From a virus, in the IMG/VR virus record IMGVR_UViG_3300042391_000227, positions 1 through 21,560 of that record: a stretch of 21,560 bases of DNA. One strand, written 5' to 3'. Made by a program: the position numbers and the translations under genes. Positions 1-6,152 of this stretch are shown here, piece after piece (position 1 is the first letter of the stretch; each line of letters begins with the position of its first letter). The notes beneath the pieces are model-generated. The model was not told where the DNA came from. It was given only the letters and a program-made list of their open reading frames with translations, and searched no databases.

Positions 1-155
1 GTAGTTGCTTTGTAGATTCATTTACATCACTTGTGATAAGAGCAAGATTTGAAAAGGAAACACAGATTCCTACATTGACAGAAATAGAAAACAACGCTTT
101 AATTTTAGCACAATTAGCAGACGATGAGCAAAAGCCAAAACGTAGAAAGAAATAG
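1..155 (+). CDS. C-terminal end of an unrecognised phage gene (5' partial)
   Basis: The frame whose first complete codon is at base 3 is open from the window edge to a TAG at 153-155 and encodes about 50 residues. The other two plus-strand frames have stops within the first 50 bases, so this is the only candidate for an upstream gene entering the window. The end is helical and charged, closing with the basic tail KPKRRKK. It overlaps the start of the methyltransferase gene by 32 nt, which fits the compact spacing of this operon. No family can be assigned from so short a piece. Confidence 0.5.
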   Translation, partial: SCFVDSFTSLVIRARFEKETQIPTLTEIENNALILAQLADDEQKPKRRKK

Positions 156-705
156 TTTTAACGGAACTTGGAACGATGCCAAATGTTTCGAACACGAAAT
201 GAAGTTATCTATCAATATGGATAATCAAGGTTATGTATCGATGTTTGAAAACACGGCTAAAAAAATACGAGAAATAACCAATGCAAAATCGTTCACAGAC
301 TGCGGTGGTGGTATGGGTGTCTATGCCTATGCAAATAGAGATATCCTTAACAAGTACTATGACTTATCACCTTTACATTGTGAGTATGCCAGTAAATATA
401 TTCCTAAAGAGAAAATCATACAAGGAGACTTTACCACGCTTAAAATAGATGAGAAAGAATTAGTATCGTCTATTGAAGTAATGGAACACATCGAAGATGA
501 AAAACTGATTCCATTTTTAACTAACTTGCAATGTAAGTATTTTCATTTTTCAAGCACACCACACAAAACAGATTTTGATGAAGAATGGGGGCATATTAAC
601 ATCAAGCAAGAAAACGAATGGATAAAACTATTTGAGCAATGTGGTTTTAAATATCATAGCAATGTAGATTTACCAACAACTTGGAGTTTATTATTTAGCA
701 AATGA
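124..705 (+). CDS. class I SAM-dependent methyltransferase
   Basis: This 193-residue protein has the Rossmann-fold methyltransferase signature. Motif I is DCGGGMG at residues 59-65, an acidic loop after strand 2 is YDLSP with D80, motif III-like is GDFTT at about 101-105, and the motif IV region is EVMEH at 118-122, as in UbiG/methyltransf_11-type enzymes. The glycine motif is CGGG rather than the usual GxGxG. The methyl acceptor cannot be read from the sequence: there is no DNA-MTase motif such as DPPY/NPPY, so a small molecule, sugar or protein is more likely than DNA. It lies in the packaging operon upstream of a glycosyltransferase. Its last four bases overlap the start of the HNH gene. 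Confidence 0.75.
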   Translation: MSKSQNVERNSFNGTWNDAKCFEHEMKLSINMDNQGYVSMFENTAKKIREITNAKSFTDCGGGMGVYAYANRDILNKYYDLSPLHCEYASKYIPKEKIIQGDFTTLKIDEKELVSSIEVMEHIEDEKLIPFLTNLQCKYFHFSSTPHKTDFDEEWGHINIKQENEWIKLFEQCGFKYHSNVDLPTTWSLLFSK

Positions 706-965
706 AAAAACACACAAAGATTTATATGGACTATTTCGGCTATCATTTAACTGATTGGATTCCGTGTGAAATTTGTGGGAATGCTGGTAATGATATTCAC
801 CACGTAGAATGTCGTGGAATGGGTGGCACTAAAAAAGAAGAAACAATAGAAAACTTAATGTGTCTTTGCAGAGGTCACCACGTTCAATACGGTGATAAAA
901 AACAACACAAAGAGATGCTCAAAGAAGTGCATTTAAATTTTATGAAGTACAACAAAAAAATGTAA
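702..965 (+). CDS. small HNH-type endonuclease-like protein
   Basis: The 87-residue protein has a compact HNH/zinc-finger layout. CEIC (C22, C25) is followed by DIHHVECRGMGG with H33-H34, then ENLMCLC with N51, and a closing CRGHH with C56 and H59-H60. The order CxxC, HH, N, CxxHH matches HNHc proteins in which the cysteines bind structural zinc and the HH/N/H set coordinates the catalytic metal. Small HNH proteins next to terminase genes are known in cos-type phages, where they assist genome cleavage during packaging. Here the probable small terminase follows after 10 nt and the large terminase about 2 kb downstream. The start overlaps the methyltransferase stop (ATGA). Confidence 0.7.
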   Translation: MKKHTKIYMDYFGYHLTDWIPCEICGNAGNDIHHVECRGMGGTKKEETIENLMCLCRGHHVQYGDKKQHKEMLKEVHLNFMKYNKKM

Positions 966-975
966 TGAAATAGTA

Positions 976-1353
976 ATGGCAAATAATCCAAACGTAATAG
1001 ACAATTTAAAACCATTTAAGAAAGGCGAAGTTGCAAATCCAAATGGTAGACCCAAGAAAATAGTAACCAAATTAAAAGAACTTGGTTACGGCAAAGACGA
1101 TATAAATCAAACCTATATGAATATGTGTGCAATGAACCGGCAAGAACTTGAACTAATAGACAAAGATAAAACTGGTCAATACACCATCATTGAGCAAATC
1201 ATTGCGGGGTCACTTGTCAAAGCTCACGACAAAAACTCTTTATTTAATCTTGAGACTTTAGTTACACGTGTACACGGCAAACCAAAAGAAACGCTTGACA
1301 ATAATATAAAAACAGACGAACCAATAATAATCACTTTAAATTTAAAACAATGA
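976..1353 (+). CDS. probable small terminase subunit (DUF5681-like N-terminus)
   Basis: The 125-residue protein opens with FKKGEVANPNGRPKK at residues 15-29. This is the KGxxxNPxGRPK signature of DUF5681-type proteins, often found next to phage terminase genes and frequently annotated as small terminase or terminase-associated. The middle is helical (a KELGYGKDDINQTYMNM-type segment, then IIEQIIAGSLVKA), and the C-terminus is an acidic strand-like tail. The family signature and its place upstream of the large terminase support a DNA-recognition role in packaging, but no helix-turn-helix is obvious. It ends in a 4-nt overlap with the next gene. Confidence 0.5.
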   Translation: MANNPNVIDNLKPFKKGEVANPNGRPKKIVTKLKELGYGKDDINQTYMNMCAMNRQELELIDKDKTGQYTIIEQIIAGSLVKAHDKNSLFNLETLVTRVHGKPKETLDNNIKTDEPIIITLNLKQ

Positions 1354-1577
1354 CAGAAACAATTTATCTCGGAAATGGTTGGGAGGACCAGTACGGAAAC
1401 AACGTATCAATTAACATCGAAAAACTAAATCAAGCCATTGCAAGTGGAAAACTTGAAGTAAACAAATATGGTGATGTGAAATTAAGAGTTGGCAAACTTA
1501 AAACGCCAAACGAAAAAAGCAAAGCTACTCATTACGTCGCAGTACCTAAACCTAAAAATGATAGTTTACCATTTTAA
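1350..1577 (+). CDS. small protein of unknown function with an SSB-like C-terminal tip
   Basis: This 75-residue protein begins METIYLGNG-like (MTETIYLGNGWEDQYG) and has a middle segment rich in predicted strands (SINIEKLNQAI, then YGDVKLRVGKL). It ends with a lysine-rich linker and the tip NDSLPF. That tip resembles the acidic-PF terminus of single-stranded DNA binding proteins, which docks partner enzymes. An SSB-like or single-strand-associated role is therefore possible, but no OB fold can be shown by eye and the tail is only weakly acidic. It overlaps both neighbours by one to four bases, so it is probably translationally coupled within the packaging operon. Confidence 0.5.
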   Translation: MTETIYLGNGWEDQYGNNVSINIEKLNQAIASGKLEVNKYGDVKLRVGKLKTPNEKSKATHYVAVPKPKNDSLPF

Positions 1578-1798
1578 TGAAAGCGATTCTTGAATTTAAT
1601 TTGCCTGATAACCAACACGATTTTGATTGTGCAGTTGATGGTGCAAAATGGATGTCTGCAATGTGGGAATTAAACGAGTGGTTAAGAAGTCAAACCAAAT
1701 ATGCACCTGATACAATGTCAGACGATACGCACAAAGCATTTGAAGAAACAAGGGCTAAACTCTACGAAATACTAAACGAAGAAAGTATAAAACTATGA
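1577..1798 (+). CDS. conserved-type small phage protein, function unknown
   Basis: The 73-residue protein starts MKAILEFNLPDNQHDF, followed by a helical stretch (WMSAMWELNEWLRSQ) and an acidic helical C-terminus. Small proteins of this style (an initial strand with FNLP, then a W..D/E..LR helix) are common in phage early and packaging gene strings and have no assigned function that I know of. The start codon shares its A with the TAA stop of the previous gene, and its stop overlaps the next start (ATGA), so it is very likely translated as part of the operon. Confidence 0.55.
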   Translation: MKAILEFNLPDNQHDFDCAVDGAKWMSAMWELNEWLRSQTKYAPDTMSDDTHKAFEETRAKLYEILNEESIKL

Positions 1799-1980
1799 AA
1801 GCAGCGTGGAGATTAACTGAAGAACAAAAACCAAGCGATGACCGTGAAGTAATGGGCAACTATTCTTTTGGCAATCAATTGATAAAATTTGACGGTGAGT
1901 ATTGGTACGACACCACTTCTGAGATAGTAGTAAGTGAACCTTTGTACTGGATGCACATCCCCAATTTACCACACGAATGA
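1795..1980 (+). CDS. DUF551-like small phage protein
   Basis: The 61-residue protein shows the pattern W...EEQKPSDDREVMG, a central FDGEYWYDT strand region, and a C-terminal WMHIPNLPHE. This resembles DUF551 proteins, which have an EexP.d..eVl segment and end in WmplPelP. DUF551 proteins are frequent in phages and their role is unknown. The ATGA overlaps at both ends tie it to the neighbouring genes. Confidence 0.5.
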   Translation: MKAAWRLTEEQKPSDDREVMGNYSFGNQLIKFDGEYWYDTTSEIVVSEPLYWMHIPNLPHE

Positions 1981-2993
1981 GAATATTAGTATTAATGGAT
2001 AGTGCAAGTGGGGTGAGCTTTCATCGACTATTCACCCCATACGCTCGTATGCAACAAGACTACGATATACAAGTAGACGTATCACAAAAACCCCCTGAGT
2101 GGATTAACATTGATTTTAGCGTTTACGATGTCGTTATATTCAATAGATGGATTTCGGTTGCACAATATAACATATTTGAGAAGTTAAGCGAATTAAACAT
2201 ACCTACTATTTGCGACGTCGATGATTATTGGGTAGTGCCTAAATCAAACCCAGCATATCGAGTGTACAAAAAAATGATTAAGAATGCAACTAAGGACGCT
2301 ATTTTAAACGCTACACACATTACATCGTCAACAACCCTACTTGCTGAGAAGATAAAAGATATAAATACCAACATAACTATTTTACCGAACGCTTTGGACT
2401 TAACCCAAAACCAATGGACTTTTGAAAAGGCAAAGAATGAGAAGTTGACAATTGGATGGGTGGGTGGTATAACGCACCTTGAAGATTTAAAACGAGTAGG
2501 TAATAGCGTAAAGAGATTCTGTGAAGAAAACGACGCTATCTTTTATATGGCTGGGTATCACACAGAAAGCCACGAATGGCAAATGTGCGAGAAAACCATT
2601 ACGGGCGAATCAATAGAAAACCGTCCTAACTGGTTTAAAACTATACGAGGTACAACGCCTACAGATTATGGGACTTCATATTCATTATTTGACTTTTGTA
2701 TTGCACCACTTCAAGATACTAATTTTAACCAATATAAAAGTGAATTAAAGATAGTAGAGGCTGCAGCATATAATTTACCTATAATTGTATCAAATGTCAA
2801 ACCATATACGCTACACGAGGGGAATAAAGGAGTTATTTTTACTGAGAATAACGAGCAATCGTGGTATGATTGTATTTGCCGTATGGCTAAACTAAACATT
2901 GGTGATTTGAACACAGAATATTGCAACCAATATCACAACCTTAAATCTATAAATCAAACACGCTACGAATTACTCAAGTCACTATGCAAATAA
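1977..2993 (+). CDS. GT-B fold glycosyltransferase (GT4-like)
   Basis: The 338-residue protein has the two-lobed layout of GT-B enzymes. The N-terminal lobe starts MRILVLMDSASGVSFHRL and contains DVDDYW at residues 80-85, seen in several sugar transferases. The C-terminal lobe opens with IGWVGG at about 159-164 followed by H.EDL. It carries the nucleotide-sugar binding segment KSELKIVEAAAYNLP from residue 254, equivalent to the EX7E-containing motif of family GT4. Donor and acceptor cannot be deduced. It could modify virion proteins, host surface sugars or a modified base. Its placement directly before the large terminase (10-nt overlap) is unusual for a modification enzyme and suggests late expression. 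No signal peptide or membrane segment is visible, so it should act in the cytoplasm. Confidence 0.75.
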   Translation: MRILVLMDSASGVSFHRLFTPYARMQQDYDIQVDVSQKPPEWINIDFSVYDVVIFNRWISVAQYNIFEKLSELNIPTICDVDDYWVVPKSNPAYRVYKKMIKNATKDAILNATHITSSTTLLAEKIKDINTNITILPNALDLTQNQWTFEKAKNEKLTIGWVGGITHLEDLKRVGNSVKRFCEENDAIFYMAGYHTESHEWQMCEKTITGESIENRPNWFKTIRGTTPTDYGTSYSLFDFCIAPLQDTNFNQYKSELKIVEAAAYNLPIIVSNVKPYTLHEGNKGVIFTENNEQSWYDCICRMAKLNIGDLNTEYCNQYHNLKSINQTRYELLKSLCK

Positions 2994-4171
2994 CCTACAA
3001 TCGTCCATTCGTTACGACTTACCAAGAAGCCATACTTGATGCACCTGAACGTTACACGGTAACGGCAGCAGCAACAAAGTGCGGTAAAACGGCAAGTCAT
3101 ATCATTTGGATGTTTGAACAAGCGTTAAAACTAAAAGAGAATCAAGCGGTGTGGTGGGTTGCACCGGTCTATCAACAAGCTGAGATAGCATTTCGTAGAA
3201 TGAAAACCCAAATTAATGTGAAGGACTTTTTTATTAGCAACGAAAGTAAGTTAACATTGATTTTGCCAAATGGTGCAAGAATAGAATTTAAGTCCGCAGA
3301 AAAACCCGACAATCTTTATGGTGACGATGTCTATTCAGCAGTAGTTGACGAGGCGTCAAGAATGCGTGAAGAAAGTTGGTTTGCTTTGCGTACTACATTG
3401 ACGGCTACAAAAGGCAAGTGCAAATTAATTGGTAACGTCAAAGGCAAAAAGAATTGGTTTTATAAATTGGGTGAACGTGCAAGACTTGGTGAACCTGACT
3501 ACAAGTTTTTTAAGATTACGGCATACGATGCTGCAAAAGAGGGCATACTTGACTTAGAAGAAATTGAACAAGCAAAGAGAGATTTGCCTGAGTTTGTTTT
3601 TAAAGAGTTATATCTTGCAGAACCTGGTGACGATAAGAGCAATCCTTTTGGAATAGACAATATTCGACGATGTTATGCACCAATAAGCAATAGCACACCC
3701 GTAGCGTTTGGCATTGACCTTGCAAAATATACGGACTGGACTGTGATAACGGGGTTGGATAAAGATAATAGGGTGTGTTATCTCGACAGATTTCAATCTG
3801 ACTGGGAGCAAACGCAAAGAAAAATAGTAAATGTGGTTGGCAGAATACCAGCGTTCGTGGATAGTACTGGTGTCGGTGACCCAATAGTTGAGAATTTACA
3901 ACGTTTATTGCCTAACATTAAAGGTTTTAGATTCACATCACAAAGCAAACAACAAATAATTGAAGGGTTAGTGATGGAAATACAACAAAATTCTATTGCA
4001 TTCCCTGAATCCCCTATCGGGTACGAATTGGAAAACATCGAGTACGAATACACCCGTACGGGCGTAAAGTATGCTGCACCATCAGGACTGCACGACGATT
4101 GTGTGATGTCCTTAGCGTTGGCAGTAGATTGTAAAAAACATAATAAAAAAGGTATATTTGCATTTGCATAA
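2984..4171 (+). CDS. terL: terminase large subunit
   Basis: The 395-residue protein carries both motor and nuclease signatures. The Walker A variant ATKCGKT is at residues 30-36, the Walker B VVDEA at 120-124, and a coupling-type segment (LIGNVKGKKNWFY) follows. The RNase H-like nuclease domain shows FGIDLAKYTDWT with D245, FVDSTGVGDPI with D293, and HDDCVMSLALA with D371-D372, which fits a three-acidic metal site. The protein would hydrolyse ATP to push DNA into the prohead through the portal encoded at 17712 and cut the concatemer. The large terminase is usually close to the portal gene, but here more than 13 kb separate them. The start ATG lies 10 nt inside the glycosyltransferase gene; the stop overlaps the next start by one base. 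Confidence 0.92.
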   Translation: MQITYNRPFVTTYQEAILDAPERYTVTAAATKCGKTASHIIWMFEQALKLKENQAVWWVAPVYQQAEIAFRRMKTQINVKDFFISNESKLTLILPNGARIEFKSAEKPDNLYGDDVYSAVVDEASRMREESWFALRTTLTATKGKCKLIGNVKGKKNWFYKLGERARLGEPDYKFFKITAYDAAKEGILDLEEIEQAKRDLPEFVFKELYLAEPGDDKSNPFGIDNIRRCYAPISNSTPVAFGIDLAKYTDWTVITGLDKDNRVCYLDRFQSDWEQTQRKIVNVVGRIPAFVDSTGVGDPIVENLQRLLPNIKGFRFTSQSKQQIIEGLVMEIQQNSIAFPESPIGYELENIEYEYTRTGVKYAAPSGLHDDCVMSLALAVDCKKHNKKGIFAFA

Positions 4172-4731
4172 TGATAACAATTAAACATATTCAAGAATTA
4201 AAGGAGATAGATCACTATTCACCTTTAGAAAAAGCCATACACACTATTTGCATAGTAGATGGTAGAGATATTGACGAGGTCGAAGAAATGAAAGTTTACG
4301 ACTTATTCAATCGGTTCAATACAATAATGGACAATTTAAAGTTTGAAGATACTATTCAGCTTAGATTTAAAATAAAAGGTCGACGCTTTAGAATGATTCC
4401 TAATGCAATGGAAATGCAAGGTCAACACTTCATATCGCTTCAACAATTTAATAGCGAAGATACGCTTCCAAACTTGCACAGAATTATGGCAATGCTATCT
4501 GAGGAAGTCAATATATTTGGTCGACCTAAAAAAATCAAAAACTTAGGTGTGCAATTTGAAGAAGTCAGTAACTTATTTTTACATTTGCCGTATCAAATAG
4601 CATATGGCTACACGCTTTTTTTTTCTCGTCTTTATCCGAAATTGTTGGACGCTACCCAAACTTATTTGAGTCAGATGGTGGAGAGTCTGAAGGCAAAAGC
4701 AATGGAATACAAGGATGGTTTGAACTCGTAA
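4171..4731 (+). CDS. tail assembly chaperone, short form (G-like)
   Basis: The 186-residue protein is acidic and helical, with an N-terminal IQELKEIDHYSPLEKAIHT region and a central strand-rich part (IQLRFKIKGRRFRMIP). I recognise no catalytic motif. The assignment as the short tail assembly chaperone is inferred from the overlapping -1 frame: a run of nine T inside the gene would let ribosomes slip and make the 245-residue long form ending at 4907. In lambda and many other long-tailed phages such a G/GT pair assists tube assembly around the tape measure. Unlike in lambda, two tail-tip type genes lie between this pair and the tape-measure gene. After the T run the unshifted frame adds 35 residues ending DGLNS. 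Confidence 0.6.
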   Translation: MITIKHIQELKEIDHYSPLEKAIHTICIVDGRDIDEVEEMKVYDLFNRFNTIMDNLKFEDTIQLRFKIKGRRFRMIPNAMEMQGQHFISLQQFNSEDTLPNLHRIMAMLSEEVNIFGRPKKIKNLGVQFEEVSNLFLHLPYQIAYGYTLFFSRLYPKLLDATQTYLSQMVESLKAKAMEYKDGLNS

Positions 4732-4907
4732 ATCAAATCTGTAAAGGTGAACGTGATAAATGGGATTATATTTTGGAAATGCCTATTGTGGAGTTTTTAA
4801 ACACGGTTGCATTTTACGTTGGTAAGCAAAAAGAGTTTAACAAAGATTTGCAAAAATGTACTACGTTTGAAAGTATGGTACTTGCATATTTAAGAAATTT
4901 AGTTTAG
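4171..4907 (+). CDS. tail assembly chaperone, long form made by -1 frameshift (GT-like)
   Basis: The frame at -1 to the short form is open from 4572 to a TAG at 4905-4907. It has no in-frame ATG or GTG before the ATG at 4779, so most of it cannot be started independently. Slippage on the T run (heptamer T TTT TTT at 4617-4623, zero-frame codons TTT TTT) would join residues 1-151 of the short form to 94 further residues, 245 in all. The added part reads as an ordinary protein: an acidic linker (FESDGGESEG), then a helical domain with GWFELVNQICKGERDKWDY, ILEMPIVEFLNTV and KEFNKDLQK. That resembles the T domain of tail chaperones. It is followed by the terminator at 4937. The main alternative is a homopolymer length error that splits one gene. 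Confidence 0.65.
4616..4624 (+). other. slippery T9 run, programmed -1 frameshift site
   Basis: Nine consecutive T residues are read in the zero frame as CTT TTT TTT TCT and in the -1 frame as GCT TTT TTT TTC. The heptamer T TTT TTT fits the X XXY YYZ rule, with full re-pairing of both tRNAs after a one-base slip. Only a weak hairpin (TTGG/CCAA, 4645-4659) can be seen just downstream, so a strong stimulatory structure is not evident. Confidence 0.65.
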
Positions 4908-4936
4908 GTTTGTGTTCGTTCTTTCAATCGTGCTTT

Positions 4937-4972
4937 AACCCTCATAGTCTAAACAAGCTATGGGGGTTTTTT
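4937..4972 (+). terminator. rho-independent terminator after the packaging operon
   Basis: An 11-bp stem AACCCTCATAG / CTATGGGGGTT (one T·G wobble) closes a 10-nt loop, and the 3' arm runs into a stretch of seven T (4966-4972). It lies 29 nt after the stop of the frameshifted chaperone frame and directly before the two-box promoter motif at 4980. It therefore separates two transcription units. Confidence 0.85.
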
Positions 4973-4979
4973 CATCAAA

Positions 4980-5007
4980 GCAACAAAAATCACAAAGTGC
5001 TAATATA
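4980..5007 (+). promoter_or_regulatory. two-box phage promoter motif, copy 1
   Basis: GCAACAAA (first A of AACAA at 4982) is followed by CTAATATA starting at 5000, a distance of 18 nt. The start codon GTG at 5013 lies 13 nt after the C of the second box. The same boxes with the same 18-nt distance occur at 11118, 11736 and 13838. It directly follows a terminator, as expected for a promoter. If the second box acts as the -10 element, transcription would begin at or within a few bases of the start codon. Confidence 0.65.
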
Positions 5008-5012
5008 TAAAA

Positions 5013-6152
5013 GTGAGTATTACTGTAAATCAAAAACCCGACGATAACGCACCAGCATATAATGATTTAAATTTTGTCATTACTGAGAGTGATAGTGCTA
5101 TTTACACTAAGCCAAACTTTAAATTTATTGCCGATGTATTTGAAAATACAACACGAATTGCACGTTTAAAAGCACCTATCTATCCAAATAGCACCAACAA
5201 AAGTGTTTTTAACATTGGTAGGTTAATTGAAAACTTTGTAACTTTTGATTGGGACATTGACGATACGTCTGTGAGTGGATGTCCAAATAGTAATGTTTAC
5301 TACAAGGTAAACTTTGGTTACGAGTATTCAACTGGCACTACTTCACCAATTATTGAAGTAAGTGGTGCAACTAACGTGACGGGATTAACTGCGTACAATA
5401 TGGCTTTAAACCCTATTGACTTTGTTACGTTTGACGAGGATGACTACAAAATAAACACCACAAAGAATGCCGAGTTTTTAACAACAATGCGAAGTAAAAC
5501 CATTTATCAAAATCAAAAAGACTGGCTTTACTTTTGGCGTGGGAATGCTGTGAGTGTACAAATTAAAACTTTTCCAGCAGCCACAACACAAATAATTTTA
5601 CTAAGTGGAATAACAGATTCGGTTATACGGATTCCAATTATACCAGCAAGTGGTGCAACTTATTTAGAAGTCAAAGCAGTTGGTTCTGGCTCAACAAGTG
5701 AAACATATAGAATAGACATAGAAGATGAATGCACAAAGTACGCAAATAATGACGTTTACTTCCTCAACAGATACGGGGCTATCGAGTCATTTCGGTTTAA
5801 TCGGGTGCGAAAAGATAACTTTACTATACAAAGAAAAACTTATAAGCAAACACAATACAGTTTATCAGGTTCAAGTTATTCCTACGAGACCAGTGCAAGA
5901 AGTACAAGTAACTACAACACCGAAATAATGCAAAAAATTACACTCAATTCTAACTGGATCACAGAAGAAGAAAGTGTATGGCTCAAAGAGTTGGTAGCTT
6001 CACCCTCTATATGGTTGTTAGACGATGGAGTTTTGAAAGCAATTAACATCACTAACACCGACTATTCGGTAAAAACATTGCTAAACGACAAAGTTTTTAA
6101 TTTGACAATCGAATGCGATTTGTCATTTGTCGATAAAGTTCAACGCTTATGA
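5013..6152 (+). CDS. probable tail-tip/baseplate protein (Bacteroidota phage type)
   Basis: The 379-residue protein is rich in strands and aromatic residues, with no signal peptide or enzyme motif. The segment FLNRYGAIESFRF at residues 250-262, followed by RKTYKQTQ, and the C-terminal part with EEESVWLKELVASP and WLLDDG are features I associate with structural tail proteins of Bacteroidota phages, possibly the distal tail protein. The GTG start is supported by the upstream motif, which puts this codon at the same distance (13 nt) as the ATG starts of the other three copies (14-15 nt). It overlaps the 906-residue tail gene by four bases and is first in the tail operon. The two middle segments with SGAT look like Ig-like strands, but this is not certain. 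Confidence 0.6.
   Translation: MSITVNQKPDDNAPAYNDLNFVITESDSAIYTKPNFKFIADVFENTTRIARLKAPIYPNSTNKSVFNIGRLIENFVTFDWDIDDTSVSGCPNSNVYYKVNFGYEYSTGTTSPIIEVSGATNVTGLTAYNMALNPIDFVTFDEDDYKINTTKNAEFLTTMRSKTIYQNQKDWLYFWRGNAVSVQIKTFPAATTQIILLSGITDSVIRIPIIPASGATYLEVKAVGSGSTSETYRIDIEDECTKYANNDVYFLNRYGAIESFRFNRVRKDNFTIQRKTYKQTQYSLSGSSYSYETSARSTSNYNTEIMQKITLNSNWITEEESVWLKELVASPSIWLLDDGVLKAINITNTDYSVKTLLNDKVFNLTIECDLSFVDKVQRL

Noticed and set aside
3600-4194. Overlapping minus-strand frames of 69-133 codons opposite the terminase gene
   Set aside because: They lie opposite a gene with clear Walker and nuclease motifs, have no gene-like neighbours and read as composition artefacts of the coding strand.
5725-5928. 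A 67-codon plus-strand frame inside the 5013-6152 gene
   Set aside because: It is fully internal to a better gene in another frame and has a threonine/serine-rich low-information translation.
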